A stretch of 64,000 bases of DNA from Pyronema omphalodes (taxonomy: Eukaryota; Ascomycota; Pezizomycetes; Pezizales; Pyronemataceae). Shown here one piece after another: positions 34,176 to 45,542 of the stretch. How positions within the stretch are numbered: position 1 is the first letter of the stretch; each line of letters begins with the position of its first letter. The notes beneath the pieces are model-generated. The model made no database searches, was not told the DNA's origin, and worked only from the letters and a program-made list of their open reading frames with translations. The position numbers were made by a program, and so were the translations under genes. The stretch spans positions 1,116,001 to 1,180,000 of the forward strand of contig JAJJXM010000001.1 in assembly GCA_024516155.1 (NCBI GenBank), in the 5' to 3' direction.

Positions 34176-34487
34176 ATGGACTTGAATGTGCGGAAACCAA
34201 AATCGAGAGAAGATAAAAAAACGAAAGCTTCATCTGAAGTTCTTCACAGCTTAGAGCCTTTGTATTTGGCTGCTGAGATTATAGGGAACGAAAATTACGC
34301 CTCCCTGTATTAAACTGAGGGGGCACTATTGAGTGATCACTATCCCTTGGTGGCTAGTATTGAAGATGATGATCTAGAGGATTTGAGGCTTTCGGATTTA
34401 GTGCGCGTACCGCATGGGGATTGGTTTGATTATGTTATGGCCATGACAAGGGGAGTCAAGAGGTTGACAAAGTTGACATTCGAATGA
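34176..34487 (+). pseudogene. short gene relic with one in-frame TAA
   Basis: From an ATG at 34176 one frame reads MDLNVRKPKSREDKK...EPLYLAAEIIGNENYASLY, stops at TAA (34311-34313), then continues in the same frame TEGALLSDHYPLVASIEDDD...VPHGDWFDYVMAMTRGVKRLTKLTFE to TGA at 34485-34487. Both halves look protein-like. A CAA-to-TAA change would explain the break. The family is unknown. No intron of plausible size removes the stop. Confidence 0.4.
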
Positions 34488-35260
34488 GGAGAAATGGTAT
34501 ACTAAGCGACGGTGGAAAATGATGAGTTGGCTACGCGAACAAGGGGTGGGTTTGGGGAGGGGGCGGAGATGATCTTGATAAGGTTGGGGTTGTTGGGATA
34601 AGTTGCAATATATGTTCGAGTGACATGCACTGAGGAAGAGGGTTTAGGGCTAGCGTCTGGATTTGGTTGTTTTTGCCAGCCCTATCTGCTTCGTTTGTGT
34701 GCCGATGTGTACCAGTCAAGAATGAGACCAGGTCGATCGGACGACTAAATTCATCAAACTGCATTTACTTCTGCCATGTTTTCTTCATGCCTATCTTCAA
34801 CATCTGTCCCCGGACGCACACTTCGATTCTCAGCAAACAAGGACAATATGGAACCAACCCTGACTGATTGACGCTTTGATTTGAAATACAATCCAAGTTA
34901 AGAGTATCGATTCTTATTAACCCGCGCTCCAGACACTCTGCTATCGCCTATTGTTATTCGAATTCCGTCTCTCCGCAGTGAATGTACCGGCCGCGGTTAC
35001 CAACAGCGGCATCAGGCGGATTTGGTTGCACTCGGACTCGGAACAAAGTCGCGGGACGGCAGTCAACTCGGCATTGGCGCACAGTTATTCCGGTTTCTGA
35101 GACCTAGACATGATTTATAAAGTTGCAAATCAATCCCCAAAGACGCTGGTCTCACGCGCAAAAACATTTAGCCGAATTCGGAACCGCTGCCCCACTTGAT
35201 ACCCCGCGTTTTCAGCCCCGCCATCGTTGAGGATTGACGCGACTTGACTGGTGGATTAAA
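34488..35260. other. intergenic, maleylacetate reductase promoter side
   Basis: No supported gene. Becomes GC-richer after about 34960. Confidence 0.5.
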
Positions 35261-36526
35261 ATGACGACACTTCGAGCAGTGGCTACACCACGCTTCGCTG
35301 TGGCTGGTGTTCGGTTTTCGCTATCCCCGAAAACTAGATATATCTATCAGCATAGCTCTACCTCCTTGCATAAATTGAGCTTTCATTTTCGAAAATCCAT
35401 TTCACGAGATTTTGCAAGTCATCCAACAGGTCCGTTCTATAACACCATGGAGCCCTTCGTTTACAACCAGAACCCTTCTCGCGTCATCTTCGGCAGCGCA
35501 ACCCTTAAGAAGCTCCCCGAGGAGCTTACCCGCCAGAACCTCGCCAAACCTCTCATTCTCAGCACTCCCGAGCAGGTCTCGCAAGCCGAGAATGTTAAGG
35601 CTCTCCTCACCGACTTCCAGGTTGCTGGAATTTTCTCCCGTGCGACTATGCACACACCCACCGAGATCACCGATGAGGCACTCGAGTTCATGAAGTCCGC
35701 TTCCGCTGATTGCTTGATCTCCATTGGAGGAGGTTCTACAATTGGACTTGGAAAGGCCATGAGCATTCGCACTGGACTTCCCCACATCTGTATCCCCACC
35801 ACCTATGCTGGATCTGAGATGACCCCGATTTTGGGAGAGACTGCCGCTGGTGTCAAGAAGACCCGCTCCGATCCCAAGATTCTTCCTGGAACCGTCATCT
35901 ACGATGTTGACCTCACCATGACCCTCCCCGTTGGAATGAGCTCTACTTCTGGTGTTAACGCCATTGCCCACTCCGTCGAGGCCCTCTATGCTACCAATGC
36001 CAACCCTGTTACCTCCCTTCTCGCTCTTGAGGGAATCCGGGCACTCGCCGTTGCCCTTCCCCAGATTGTTGAGAACTCCTCCTCCGCCGAGGCCCGTCAG
36101 CTAGCTCTCTACGGAGCTTGGTTGTGCGGTGCCTGCCTTGGTACCGTTGGAATGTCCCTTCACCACAAGCTCTGCCACACTCTCGGTGGAACTTTCAACC
36201 TTCCTCACGCCCAGACCCACACCATCGTTCTTCCCCACGCTTTGGCATACAACTTCCCCGGATTGAGCCCTGACGTCCAGAAGCGCCTTGGTGACGCCTT
36301 CCCTGACAGTAACGGAGACCCAATTGTTGGATTGAACGTTTTGCTTGAAAAGCTGAAGGTTGAGCGCGCATTGAAGGCATACGGAATGAAGGAGGAGGAT
36401 ATTGACAAGGCTGCGGACCTTGCCGTCGCAAACCCCTACGCTAACCCCAGAAAGGTTGAGCGTGACGGTGTCCGGGAGGTTATCCGCAGGGCGTGGGCTG
36501 GAGAGCCTGCCAAGCAGGACTTGTAA
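35261..36526 (+). CDS. maleylacetate reductase (iron-containing alcohol dehydrogenase family)
   Basis: Single exon. From the first ATG (35261) the protein has 421 residues; from ATG 35447 (context CACCATGG) it has 359, the usual family length, starting MEPFVYNQNPSRVIFGSATL. The extra 62 residues are Arg/Ser/Thr-rich with almost no acidic residues, like a mitochondrial presequence. Core motifs are GGGSTIGLGKAMSIRTGLP (dinucleotide binding), PTTYAGSEMTPI, and the C-terminal His-rich HKLCHTLGGTFNLPHAQTH, which corresponds to the metal-site helices of the Fe-ADH fold. The enzyme reduces maleylacetate to 3-oxoadipate with NAD(P)H in hydroxyquinol/resorcinol breakdown. No hydroxyquinol dioxygenase is next to it. 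Confidence 0.92.
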   Translation: MTTLRAVATPRFAVAGVRFSLSPKTRYIYQHSSTSLHKLSFHFRKSISRDFASHPTGPFYNTMEPFVYNQNPSRVIFGSATLKKLPEELTRQNLAKPLILSTPEQVSQAENVKALLTDFQVAGIFSRATMHTPTEITDEALEFMKSASADCLISIGGGSTIGLGKAMSIRTGLPHICIPTTYAGSEMTPILGETAAGVKKTRSDPKILPGTVIYDVDLTMTLPVGMSSTSGVNAIAHSVEALYATNANPVTSLLALEGIRALAVALPQIVENSSSAEARQLALYGAWLCGACLGTVGMSLHHKLCHTLGGTFNLPHAQTHTIVLPHALAYNFPGLSPDVQKRLGDAFPDSNGDPIVGLNVLLEKLKVERALKAYGMKEEDIDKAADLAVANPYANPRKVERDGVREVIRRAWAGEPAKQDL

Positions 36527-36909
36527 AATGTTTTTTGAGCGATTGTTATTTTTGTGTAATATAGATACAGCGAATTTTATTTATTCTTTGACCAATATAT
36601 TGATAAGAAAAAGCGCTATACTTTTTTCTATCTTGTGAATGTGGTGTTGCGTGAATTGCAGACAAGATGTTTCTGTCATGAGTTGTATGTACATGTACAT
36701 ATGTAGTTACGACTCTTCGCGTGACGTGAAGGGTTATTTTCGAGCTACCCCGCATAGATCATCACTCGCGTCGCCCTAACCGTGTTTAACCTAGCTTTGC
36801 AACGTTCCACTAGACGCATCCCAAAATCTTCCAACTAAAGTTCGAACTTCACCTCCTGCTCCACAACTATCCTCCACACCTCTACCTTTCGCATCCTATA
36901 CACGACAAG
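36527..36909. promoter_or_regulatory. intergenic and TRM4 promoter
   Basis: Holds TGACGTGA (36722-36729, a CRE/ATF-like half palindrome) and CCCTAACC (36774-36781, telobox-like) upstream of TRM4. Both are motif calls only. Confidence 0.35.
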
Positions 36910-39758
36910 ATGCCGAGAGGAGCCATGAAGGTAAGCTTTCGGCCAGTCCTACCCTTATTATTTTTACCAGGCGGAGTGCGAGCTTACATTCGCCCGTTTC
37001 AGAAGAAGGGAGGAAAAGGTGGTTTCAACCGCAACAAGAACGGTGGTCCCAAGCGCGATCGTGACGCCCACCGCCCCGGTGTTCGCGGTAACTACGACAC
37101 AATTGTTTCCGAGAACGCTCTTTACGAAAAGTACTACAAGGAGGCCAAGGTTGTGCCCGAGGAGGAGTGGGACGACTTCTGGAGCGCCTTGAAGAGAACT
37201 CTCCCCACCACCTTCAGATTCACTGGAAGTAGAGGGTTCGTCACAATTTACAGAGTCACAGTGGCAGTCAAAGCTGACTCGCGTGTCATAGACATGCCTT
37301 GAACACCCTTAAGGCCCTTCGCGATATCCATGTCCCTCACCTCCAGGGAATTGAGTGGGATGGCCAGATGGTCGATCCTCCTAAGCCATTGGCTTTCTAC
37401 CCCGATGACCTTGGTATATTTCCCTCGAGTACATCAATTGACAAGCCATCGAAATACTGACTTTCTCTCTATAGCCTGGGGTCTCAGCGTTGGAAAGACC
37501 ACCATTCGCCGCTGCCCTCCCTTCAAAAAGTTCCAGAACTACCTTGTCGCCGAGACCACCGTCGGAAACATCTCTCGCCAGGAGGCCGTCTCCATGATTC
37601 CTCCTTTGCTCATGGACATTGAGCCTCACCACGTCGTCCTCGACATGTGCGCTGCTCCTGGATCCAAGACCGCCCAGCTTGTTGAGATGATCCACAATGG
37701 AGAGGAGACCAGAGTTGCCGAGTGTTCTGTCGGTCCTGCCGCGGAGAACTTGACTATTGAAGGAGAGACTGGAGGAAGACCCACCGGTCTTGTCATCGCC
37801 AACGATGCCGACTACAAGCGCTCTCACATGTTGATCCACCAGACCAAGCGTCTCAACTCCCCCAACCTTATCGTCACCAACCACGACGCTACTATGTACC
37901 CCAGCTTACTCATATCCAAGCCTGACGAGCCCAACAAGCAGTACCTCAAGTTCGACCGTATCTTGGCCGATGTTCCTTGTACTGGAGACGGAACTGCCCG
38001 TAAGAATTACAGTGTCTGGAAGGACTGGAACCCCCAGAATGCGTTCAACCTACACAACATTCAGGTCCGCATTTTGGTTCGTGGACTCCAGATGCTCAAG
38101 ACCGGAGGAAGATTGGTGTACTCTACCTGCTCCATGAACGCCATTGAGAACGAGGCTGTCGTCCAGGCTGCCATTGACCGTTGTGGAGGATTGTCGAAGG
38201 TCAACATTGTTGACGTTAGCGACAAGCTCCCTAACCTCAAGCGCAGTCCCGGATTGAAGGGAGGCTGGAAGGTCATGGACAAGGACCAGACCTGGTACAA
38301 CACCTTTGAGGAGGTTCTCTTGAAGGAGGAGGGCAAGGACCGTGTCACCCGCATCACCAGGTCCATGTTCCCCACTGAGACCGACAAGGCCGATGACGAC
38401 GTGACCCGTATTCCTCTCGAGCGCTGTGTCCGTGTCTACCCTCACCAGCAGGACACTGGTGGATTCTTCATCACTGTTCTCGAGAAGCTTGACGAGATCC
38501 GCCACATCAAGGCTGAGGAGCCTCGCCGCGTTCCAGACACCCAGAAGCAGCAGGCTGCCTCTGCTACCGAGACCCCCGCCGAGGCCACCCCCGCAGTTGT
38601 TCAGCTCGACATGGACACTGCTAAGACCACTCCCCCCGCCTCTCCCCGCAAGCGTGGTCTTGAGTCTGACTCCCCCGCCCCTGATGCGAAGAAGCTCAAG
38701 GCCGATGCTGAGGTTCTCCCCGAGGCTCCCGAGGTCACTGAGACTACTGAGACCACCGAGACCACCGAGGATACTGAGACCGCCACCGTCTCTGACGTTG
38801 TGATCGGAACCGACAAGGTCACTGCCGACCCCTCTGACCCCTCTATCATCACCCCTATCGCTGCTCCTGCCTCCACTGAGGCTCCTAAGCCCTTTGATTT
38901 CCGCCACAAGGACGGCAAGGACAGGAAGGGACCTCCTCCCGAGGAGCCCTTCAAGTACCTCCCCCACGACCACGAGGTTCTTAAGCGCATCTATGAGTTT
39001 TACGAGCTCTCTGAGCGTTTCCCCAAAACCTGCTTTATGGTCCGTAACGCCGAGGGTCTGCCCGTTCGTGCCATTTACTTCACCTCCCACCTTGCTAAGA
39101 CCATCCTTGAGTGCAACGAGGGACGTGGTGTCAAGTTCGTCCACTGTGGAGTCAAGGCCTTTATGAAACAGGATGTCCAGAGCCCTGAGGTCCTCCCCTG
39201 GAGAATCCAGTCCGAGGGTCTTTCCATCGTTGCCCCTTGGATCGGAGATGCTCGTGTTATCCACGCCTCCAAGAAGGACACTGTCCACGCTTTGCTCAAG
39301 GAGCTTTTCCCCAAGGTCGGAACTACCGACGCTGAGAAGATTAAGCTTGAGATTGAGGGATACAACTCCATTGGAGAGATTGACGAGCAGGTCAAGGCTA
39401 TTGGAATGGGATCTTGTGTGTTGAAGGTTCGCAAGGCGGAGGGAGAGTTCGATGAGGACATGATTCTTCCCCTCTGGAAGTCAAGGCACAGCTGCAACTT
39501 GATGTTGCCCAAGGATGAGAGAAAGTAAGTTTCCCCATATAATAATGGATGGTGAAATATTATGCTAATGACGGTATGAACAGGGCTATGCTTTTGCGAT
39601 TATTCGATGATGCCGTTGCAGAGGTCCGGGACTCGACCCAGAAAAACTCTCACACCCACCGCGACGCCGTAGCAGAGGGCGCCGAGGAGGACGCGGAGGG
39701 TGAGGAGGAGACCGAAGATGTTGAACCCAAGGATGATGAGGTTATGCAGGAGGCTTAG
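36910..39758 (+). CDS. trm4: tRNA (cytosine-5-)-methyltransferase TRM4/NCL1
   Basis: Five exons: 36910-36930, 37003-37235, 37292-37413, 37475-39524, 39584-39758, giving 866 residues; introns 56-72 bp. The N-terminus is a Lys/Gly/Arg tract (nuclear/nucleolar-type), then YYKEAKVVPEEEWDDFWSALKRTLPTTFR. The RsmF/NSUN Rossmann domain carries DMCAAPGSKTAQL (SAM motif I, about residue 182), DVPCTGDGTARKN (motif IV Cys, about 291) and STCSMNAIENEAVV (motif VI catalytic Cys, about 341). A Pro/Thr/Glu-rich acidic insert (about 500-600) separates it from the NCL1-type C-terminal domain. It methylates C34/40/48/49 of tRNAs in the nucleus. Exon 2 ends ...FTGSRG and exon 3 starts HALNTLK, matching the family. 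Confidence 0.95.
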
Positions 39759-41429
39759 GATGCCAAAAAGGTAAAGAGAAGAGTAATTGACACATGTGTG
39801 ATTTTTTGATGATTGGGATTTAGATTGGGATATTTGTTTTTTTTTCTTTTTCCTTTTGGATATGCTGGTAATACAAAAAAGTTTTGAATGCAATATGGTT
39901 TTCAATGAGCATTATATATATGTATATTTGATGGTGCATGGTTAAAGACTCGAAGAATATATAATAGCCTTCTTCCATCAATAATCGAGTGAACTTTTTA
40001 TTTATTCAATGACTTACTACCCTATCAACTTACTTTCTGTATCTCATGAGCAAAAACGGCTCGCCGAGTCGCTGCAACAAAACGAGTCATCACCCATGAA
40101 CCCCATATCAACGCATTGTAACAATCAAATCCATATCCATACATCTATCCGATAAACTTTTCCTCGAACGTATCCATCTTCCTACATCCCATAACAACCA
40201 ACCAACCTCAATCCGCAACCACATCAACCCCCCCCCCCCCCCCCCCCCCTCACCTCCCTCAAAATGTAAGAAATGAGTGATCGATCCTGACTAGCAATGT
40301 AGATTAAACATGACAATGAAATTATATTATAGGGAATAAGTTGTTTACGATCGTCGCTATTAATTAATTGATTAGCTGGTTTAATGAAGTAGTTTGTGTA
40401 TTTTGAAACGTTTGATACTTTTTGCAGTATTGATGTAGAGAGGAGTTTTTGTAGTGTTGAACTAGAGTAAAATTACAGAATTCCGGAATGGTTTTATCAC
40501 AGAGAGAGAGAAAGAAATGAATAGCGAAGAATTATTGATTGATTGATTTTTATTTTATGTATATGATTATATTTATATTCCTTTGTATCGATATAAGCTT
40601 TATCCTCTATGGGCGGTTTAGACATCTGTTTGTAGATTATTAAATAAATGCATGAACGTAAAGTGAAGAGAAGTGAAGTGGAGAGAATTGCATGTGTAAA
40701 GTCCCGCAAGTATCGAGTGTGTTCTGGGGGTGAACTTTGATGTGTAGGGTATGCTTTCTGGTTTATAATTTAACTGGATGAATTGCGGGATTTATGGTTC
40801 TCTGGGCTCTCAGTACAGAGTGGTGGTTGTAGTAGATTGTAATGTAATGAAATGCGTGTTGTTTTGAAGAAGAGAGTTGGACCGGAGGAACGTGTCGCAC
40901 AACGCGTGGTACCCAACTCGGTAATGAAGAAATTGACTTTGATCTTTTGGTGGTACTGAATGCGACTCTAGACGTTTCCATACCGTTGGTGGCACATGTA
41001 AGAAGCCTCCAATGAATTATATTTTTCCGGGGTTCACATGCACATATGGACCAGGAGTATTCTAGATAGCGTTGAAATACGTTGAATTCACAACTATTCA
41101 TACGCAATTACAAAAAAAACCAATACAAAAAAACACCGTTGAATTAAAAAAAAAATTCCAGATCCAAACTCTTTAAAGTCTTAATATCCAGAATACCATC
41201 CGTTATACTCTCCAAAGAACGACATTAACATCCATCATGGACTTCATTACCCCATTCTCTCCTCCCCTTTTCCTTCCGTTCGTTGATCCATCGGCTCCAT
41301 CATTTCCTACACATCGATGCGTCTATCGCCGTTTTCGGGGTTCGTATTTATACAGTATGAGAGAGTGTAGAATGTGTAGAAATTGCAGAAAAGGTGGAGG
41401 ATCGTATTTTATCGACTGGCGATATCGAT
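39759..41429. other. long AT-rich intergenic
   Basis: No gene recognised. Contains the C22 homopolymer and short AT microsatellites. Convergent 3' ends on both sides make it a terminator-side gap. Confidence 0.55.
40230..40249. repeat. C homopolymer, about 20-22 nt
   Basis: A continuous C run embedded in AT-rich DNA about 470 bp downstream of TRM4. The ends are approximate because I counted by eye. Confidence 0.85.
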
Positions 41430-41621
41430 TTATGCCTTGGCGGCAGCACGGTCGGTAATCTTCTTGTAAATCTTGAGACAGATCAAGAGGATAGCGATGG
41501 CTCCAAGGATGCAGAAGACGAGAATGACTCCGGGCTCACGCTGAGCAAAGTTTCCGTGACCGCCGCGCTTAACGAGCTCCTCGGCACGCTTGATGAGGTG
41601 GGTTGTCTCGATTGCTGGCAT
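41430..41621 (-). CDS. small single-pass membrane protein, unknown function
   Basis: 63 residues from the ATG at 41621 (MPAIETTHLIKRAEELVKRG). A Gly/basic linker is followed by EPGVILVFCILGAIAILLIC, one clear transmembrane helix, and a basic tail (KIYKKITDRAAAKA), so the topology is probably C-terminus inside. Dense regular composition and an isolated promoter favour a real gene. I do not recognise the family. An upstream in-frame extension to 41660 would add 13 residues. A 12-bp minisatellite lies about 170 bp upstream. Confidence 0.65.
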   Translation of the reverse strand: MPAIETTHLIKRAEELVKRGGHGNFAQREPGVILVFCILGAIAILLICLKIYKKITDRAAAKA

Positions 41622-44600
41622 TTTGGAGTGTCTGGACGGGGCTGCATGTGAGTAAAACAAGAAGTGTCAAGAAAGTTGGGTTGGCAAAGGAGATTCGGAT
41701 TTTAGGGGCGTCAATCCGGTTGGAATGGACAACGGTAACAGGCGAAAAAGACTCTGACGTAACATGCTAACGGGTGAGGTTTATGGGATGGCAGGTGGGA
41801 TAGCGGGTGGGATAGCGGGTGGGATGTCAGGTGGGATGGCGGGTGGGATGGCGGGTGGGATGTCAGGTGGGAATTGAGACTTCGGGCTGGAAGCGGTTGA
41901 TAGAGAGTAATTACTGACCTTGGGTGTGGTTTGAAAATTAAAGATTATTGAAGAGTTTTCCTGTGAAGGGAGAGTATTGAAGAGAAGTTGAGAGTGGAGG
42001 ATGGCTGGATCGCAAGAAAATCGGTGGAAGGTAAGACACAAAGGCGGTAGGGTTTGGGGTATATATGGTGGTTTAATAGCGGTTTAATAGTGGCGCCAAC
42101 TTCTTTTGCGACTGGGGCGATTAGACAACTCTTGGGCGGGCAGGAAAAGAAGAAGTGAGGAAGGAGGCGTGGAAAGGCTGGAAAATTACCACAAGATAAA
42201 GAAGAGGTTGACGGACTATCCAATCCAATTAAAATGCCTCACCTGGGGGGGTATATGGGGATACCCGTGGGCGAAATGTAGGAGTCTTCCCCCACGACAA
42301 GTCCTAATACAACTGAAGAAACTTCGGATGACCCGGCAGAGATGAAGCAGGCAGGCATTAGAGGACAGAAGCAGTGGATGCCGAAGATGGGGCGAGCGAA
42401 GAGGATGTCACTATTAGAGGATGAGTTGGATTGTGGATTCAGCAGGAGAATTGATATTTTTGTAAAAACAATTTTATTGAAATATTACGATGATGAATTC
42501 AAAAAATAAAAATAAAAACTCAATTTATTCCATTTCATACATTCATTTCACACATCATCCCACTGTTGCTACAACATTCCCCCATACCACTCTGTCTGTC
42601 GCCTGCTCTGCTACTCTGCTGCATATCCACCCACTGTCTGGTCTGCCCGTCGTCATCTCTCTAAAACTGTTAAGCTTTTACTTGCTTGCCCATACATCCC
42701 TGTAATCCCACTAACTCCCACTACCCCTAGCGCTCCCGCATCCGAAATCCGAGGAACGATATCCCTTTGCATCCATCCACTTTGCCAGACGAACACCGAT
42801 GGAGGAAGCTTTTTTGTTGTCTTCCATCGGAAGAAACACCACCCACAGACTCACGCTCAATTCCCCCCCCCCATCTCCGAGCACATCTTCTCCGCTTCTC
42901 ATCCCCCACAGAAGCACTGTTCGTATGGCCAACGATGCTCCTGCTCGCTTCCCCGCGTTCTTGGCTGCAGTGAAACCAACTCGCTCTCTCAGGTGACGCA
43001 ACCCTGGCAGTCCGATCGTGAGGCCGTCCTCCACTACTCCAGAACAGCTAGACCAGAAAAGAAATAAATCAGCGACACCAACCACCGGAGCTTCAGCGAC
43101 AAAACAGCGTAGCGCTTGGTGGTAGCGCGACATCCATTGACTGTTGCGTCGCCTCGTCAAAAGAAAGCACCAGCCAGCCTTCTTTTTACTGTGAGACCGC
43201 ACCCTGCTGGTATGGCGATGCCGATATTGCCGCTCATCTCGGATATGGAGGAAAATTTGCAGGCGAAAAAGAGTCGCCGTTCGTTCCCCGCTGTTCCGAC
43301 ATGCCGGCCGCGTTATCGCCGTTTCCGGGCTGCCTTGAGGGTTGCTTAGCTGCGAATGCGAATGCTGAAGACGCCGAGCTAAAGAGCCAGTGGGAGGCAA
43401 TCAATTATCGCAACATGTGGGCCCAATTCGGTATCGCGAAGAGAGCAGGAAAAACTAGCTATCTAAATCGCTAGTTTATGGAAGTCATATGAGGGTTTTT
43501 CGCACACAGAAAATGATTACAATTGCTGAGACAGTAAATATCCCAGGTTACCGCGGAGATATTGGTTGTAGTTTGTACCTGCATCGACAACAACCCATTG
43601 CATGGATGGATACCTGGACACGAAATCTTGCTCAAGTGCCTCTTAGTGGACATTGACCCACTCAAGATAAGGTACCTATACGAAGGAACAGCATGAGATG
43701 TCTTCTAGAATTCCAATTGACAGTCTCGTGTGATGTTTTGATCTTTAGCCGAGTGTTTCGGTGCAGGATTACTCACCGGGTCGAGCCTGATGCAGATGCA
43801 GGAAGGCTGAACCGGGCTGTTCGAGCCTTGGAGAAAACAACCGGTAATTATCCAAATTGCAGAGATTTTGCAGGCATTACAACTATGTACGGATCTAAGA
43901 AGAAATTATTGTAAACGCAGTATTGGTCCGTTTCATAGTCTAACACAATACCTCTCTGGTCTTTCAACCATCTACGCCGATATGCTGTGAGAAGCTGATC
44001 CGGTGATCAATCCGAACAAGCTTGCAAAAGCTCCGTGCATTCAAAGTCTATATTCCATCTCCTCGATAAGTGTATCGAGGGGATAAGATAAGCGGGGCAT
44101 CCGGTAGTAATCACCAACCGTATTGACACTTAATCTGTGATGCCTTCTAGAGCTTTTTTGATGGTCTCTACTCGATGGACATTCAACCAGGCAGGATCAC
44201 AGAATGCATCCTCTCGTACCTGAAGATCTCCTTCATCTGCTCATTTCATGTTTCCACGGGAGAAAAGGCATCTTGGACGCTAACATTTACCGTTTTTTCC
44301 GTCCTGAGACGCAGGGCCAATGGCTTCAAATGTGGTACACCATAAGCAATTGGTTTATAGATCTACATTCGAAATGCCCATTAGTCAATATATCTTGCAT
44401 ATCCGTCCCCGTTCCGTTCCATACTCTCAGAATCTACGGTAATACCTGGCATATCCAGGTACCACATGGTCTTCTCCACTTTTGTTCTCATCTCGCCAAT
44501 ATGTATGACCGTTTAAGCTGTTATTTGACCTTGCTATCCTCGCTATTCTCCGATCCATCAATAATCAATCATAGTCCATCATCTGACAGTACCCCAGGCA

Positions 44601-44752
44601 TCAAGCATCACCCACCATGCATCAAGCAACAAGCATCACACGTCACTCCACTAAAGCCATAACCGAATCCCACGGTAGAATCCATGGTCCTTAATGAATC
44701 CAAACTTCACCCGCAAAAAAACTCCTCCAACCATTGAAACAAGCCAACCAGA
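41622..44752. other. intergenic with minisatellite; no supported gene
   Basis: Apart from the minisatellite at 41791-41874 I found no domain-bearing frame. A 229-codon minus-strand frame (43400-42711) begins at TTG, has no motif and overlaps open frames on the other strand, so I do not call it. 42475-42560 is A/T-rich. 43400-44750 shows only short frames. Confidence 0.45.
41791..41874. repeat. 12-bp minisatellite, seven units
   Basis: Consensus GCGGGTGGGATG with variants GCAGGTGGGATA, GCGGGTGGGATA and TCAGGTGGGATG. Units start at 41791 and repeat every 12 bp with no slippage. Lies in the promoter or leader of the small membrane protein gene. Confidence 0.9.
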
Positions 44753-45542
44753 TTATCTCAAGCTCGCCGACACCGCTCCATACCACCGAACCGCCATCCT
44801 CCGGTCCCCTTCGGCATTAGGATGTACTCCATCACTTGTTTCCCTCGCAGCATCAAATCCACTCCATTGATTCACCAGCGTAATAGGACTTTCTTGTGTT
44901 GCTTTTCCGAGGGCCCATGGTCCTATCGCTCGGTTGAGCTCAATTACTCTCTGGTAACATGATGGACAATTCCCAGGATTCATTGGAATAATTTTAGCAA
45001 CCTATTACCACCAATCATGATTAGTCTCTGCAAAATCTCTTCCTCGGACTCCATCTTTCCTCATCTTACTACTCAACCCCACAAATTAGAAAGACTGAAA
45101 GATTTACCAATATCCTGATATCCCTCCTACTCGCTCTCATCTGATCCACCATCTTTCCATAAGCCGCAATAATCCTCTCCGTCGAAACCCCCCTCCAAAT
45201 ATCATTAGTCCCCAAATGCATCAAAACCATCTCCGGCCTCGTTTCCTGTAACCACCTCACCAGGTGTCCATCATTCGCAATATCAGTAGCTAACCACCCC
45301 GCATGCCCCTCATTCCGACCATCATAGGATCCCCGGAATGAGTCGCACCCAGAGGAAACTTGTGTTCCGACAAAAGAAATCTGGGATGCTGGGTAAGATG
45401 AGGTAAGCAAATTGTAGAGTATTGCACACCAGCAACCTGGATTGGTTATGGAGTCGCCTAGGGGCATGATTTTTAGGGCATTGGTTAAATCGGTGTGGAA
45501 GAGAAGTGGGAATAGGAAGAAGAAGAAAAATGAGAACTTCAT
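44753..45542 (-). CDS. secreted SGNH/GDSL hydrolase (esterase)
   Basis: Exons 45542-45108 and 45001-44753 with a 106-bp phase-0 intron give 227 residues. The start MKFSFFFFFLFPLLFHTDLTN is a signal peptide; the ATG further upstream (45632) would bury it, so I rejected that. SGNH blocks: MPLGDSITNPG (Ser31), a glycine block in EGHAGWLATDI, HLGTNDIWRG (Asn of block III), and TSDGVHPNAEGDRRMA (Asp/His of block V). Several Cys residues suggest disulfides. The family includes carbohydrate acetylesterases such as CE3-type acetylxylan esterases and similar plant-polymer deacetylases. The exact substrate is not readable. Confidence 0.9.

Noticed and set aside
35234..35260. Nine-codon upstream extension of maleylacetate reductase
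   Set aside because: No ATG; it begins at an alternative codon only. The first ATG is 35261.
38050..39288. 412-codon frame antisense to TRM4
   Set aside because: Strand-mirror of a strongly codon-biased gene; Gly/Leu/Ser/Val-rich with no domain.
42711..43400. 229-codon minus-strand frame
   Set aside because: It starts at TTG with no ATG until 43135, shows no motif, and the opposite strand is also open, so it looks like GC-driven noise.
44204..44662. 152-codon plus-strand frame
   Set aside because: No motif, composition of AT-rich non-coding DNA, no neighbouring exon signals.
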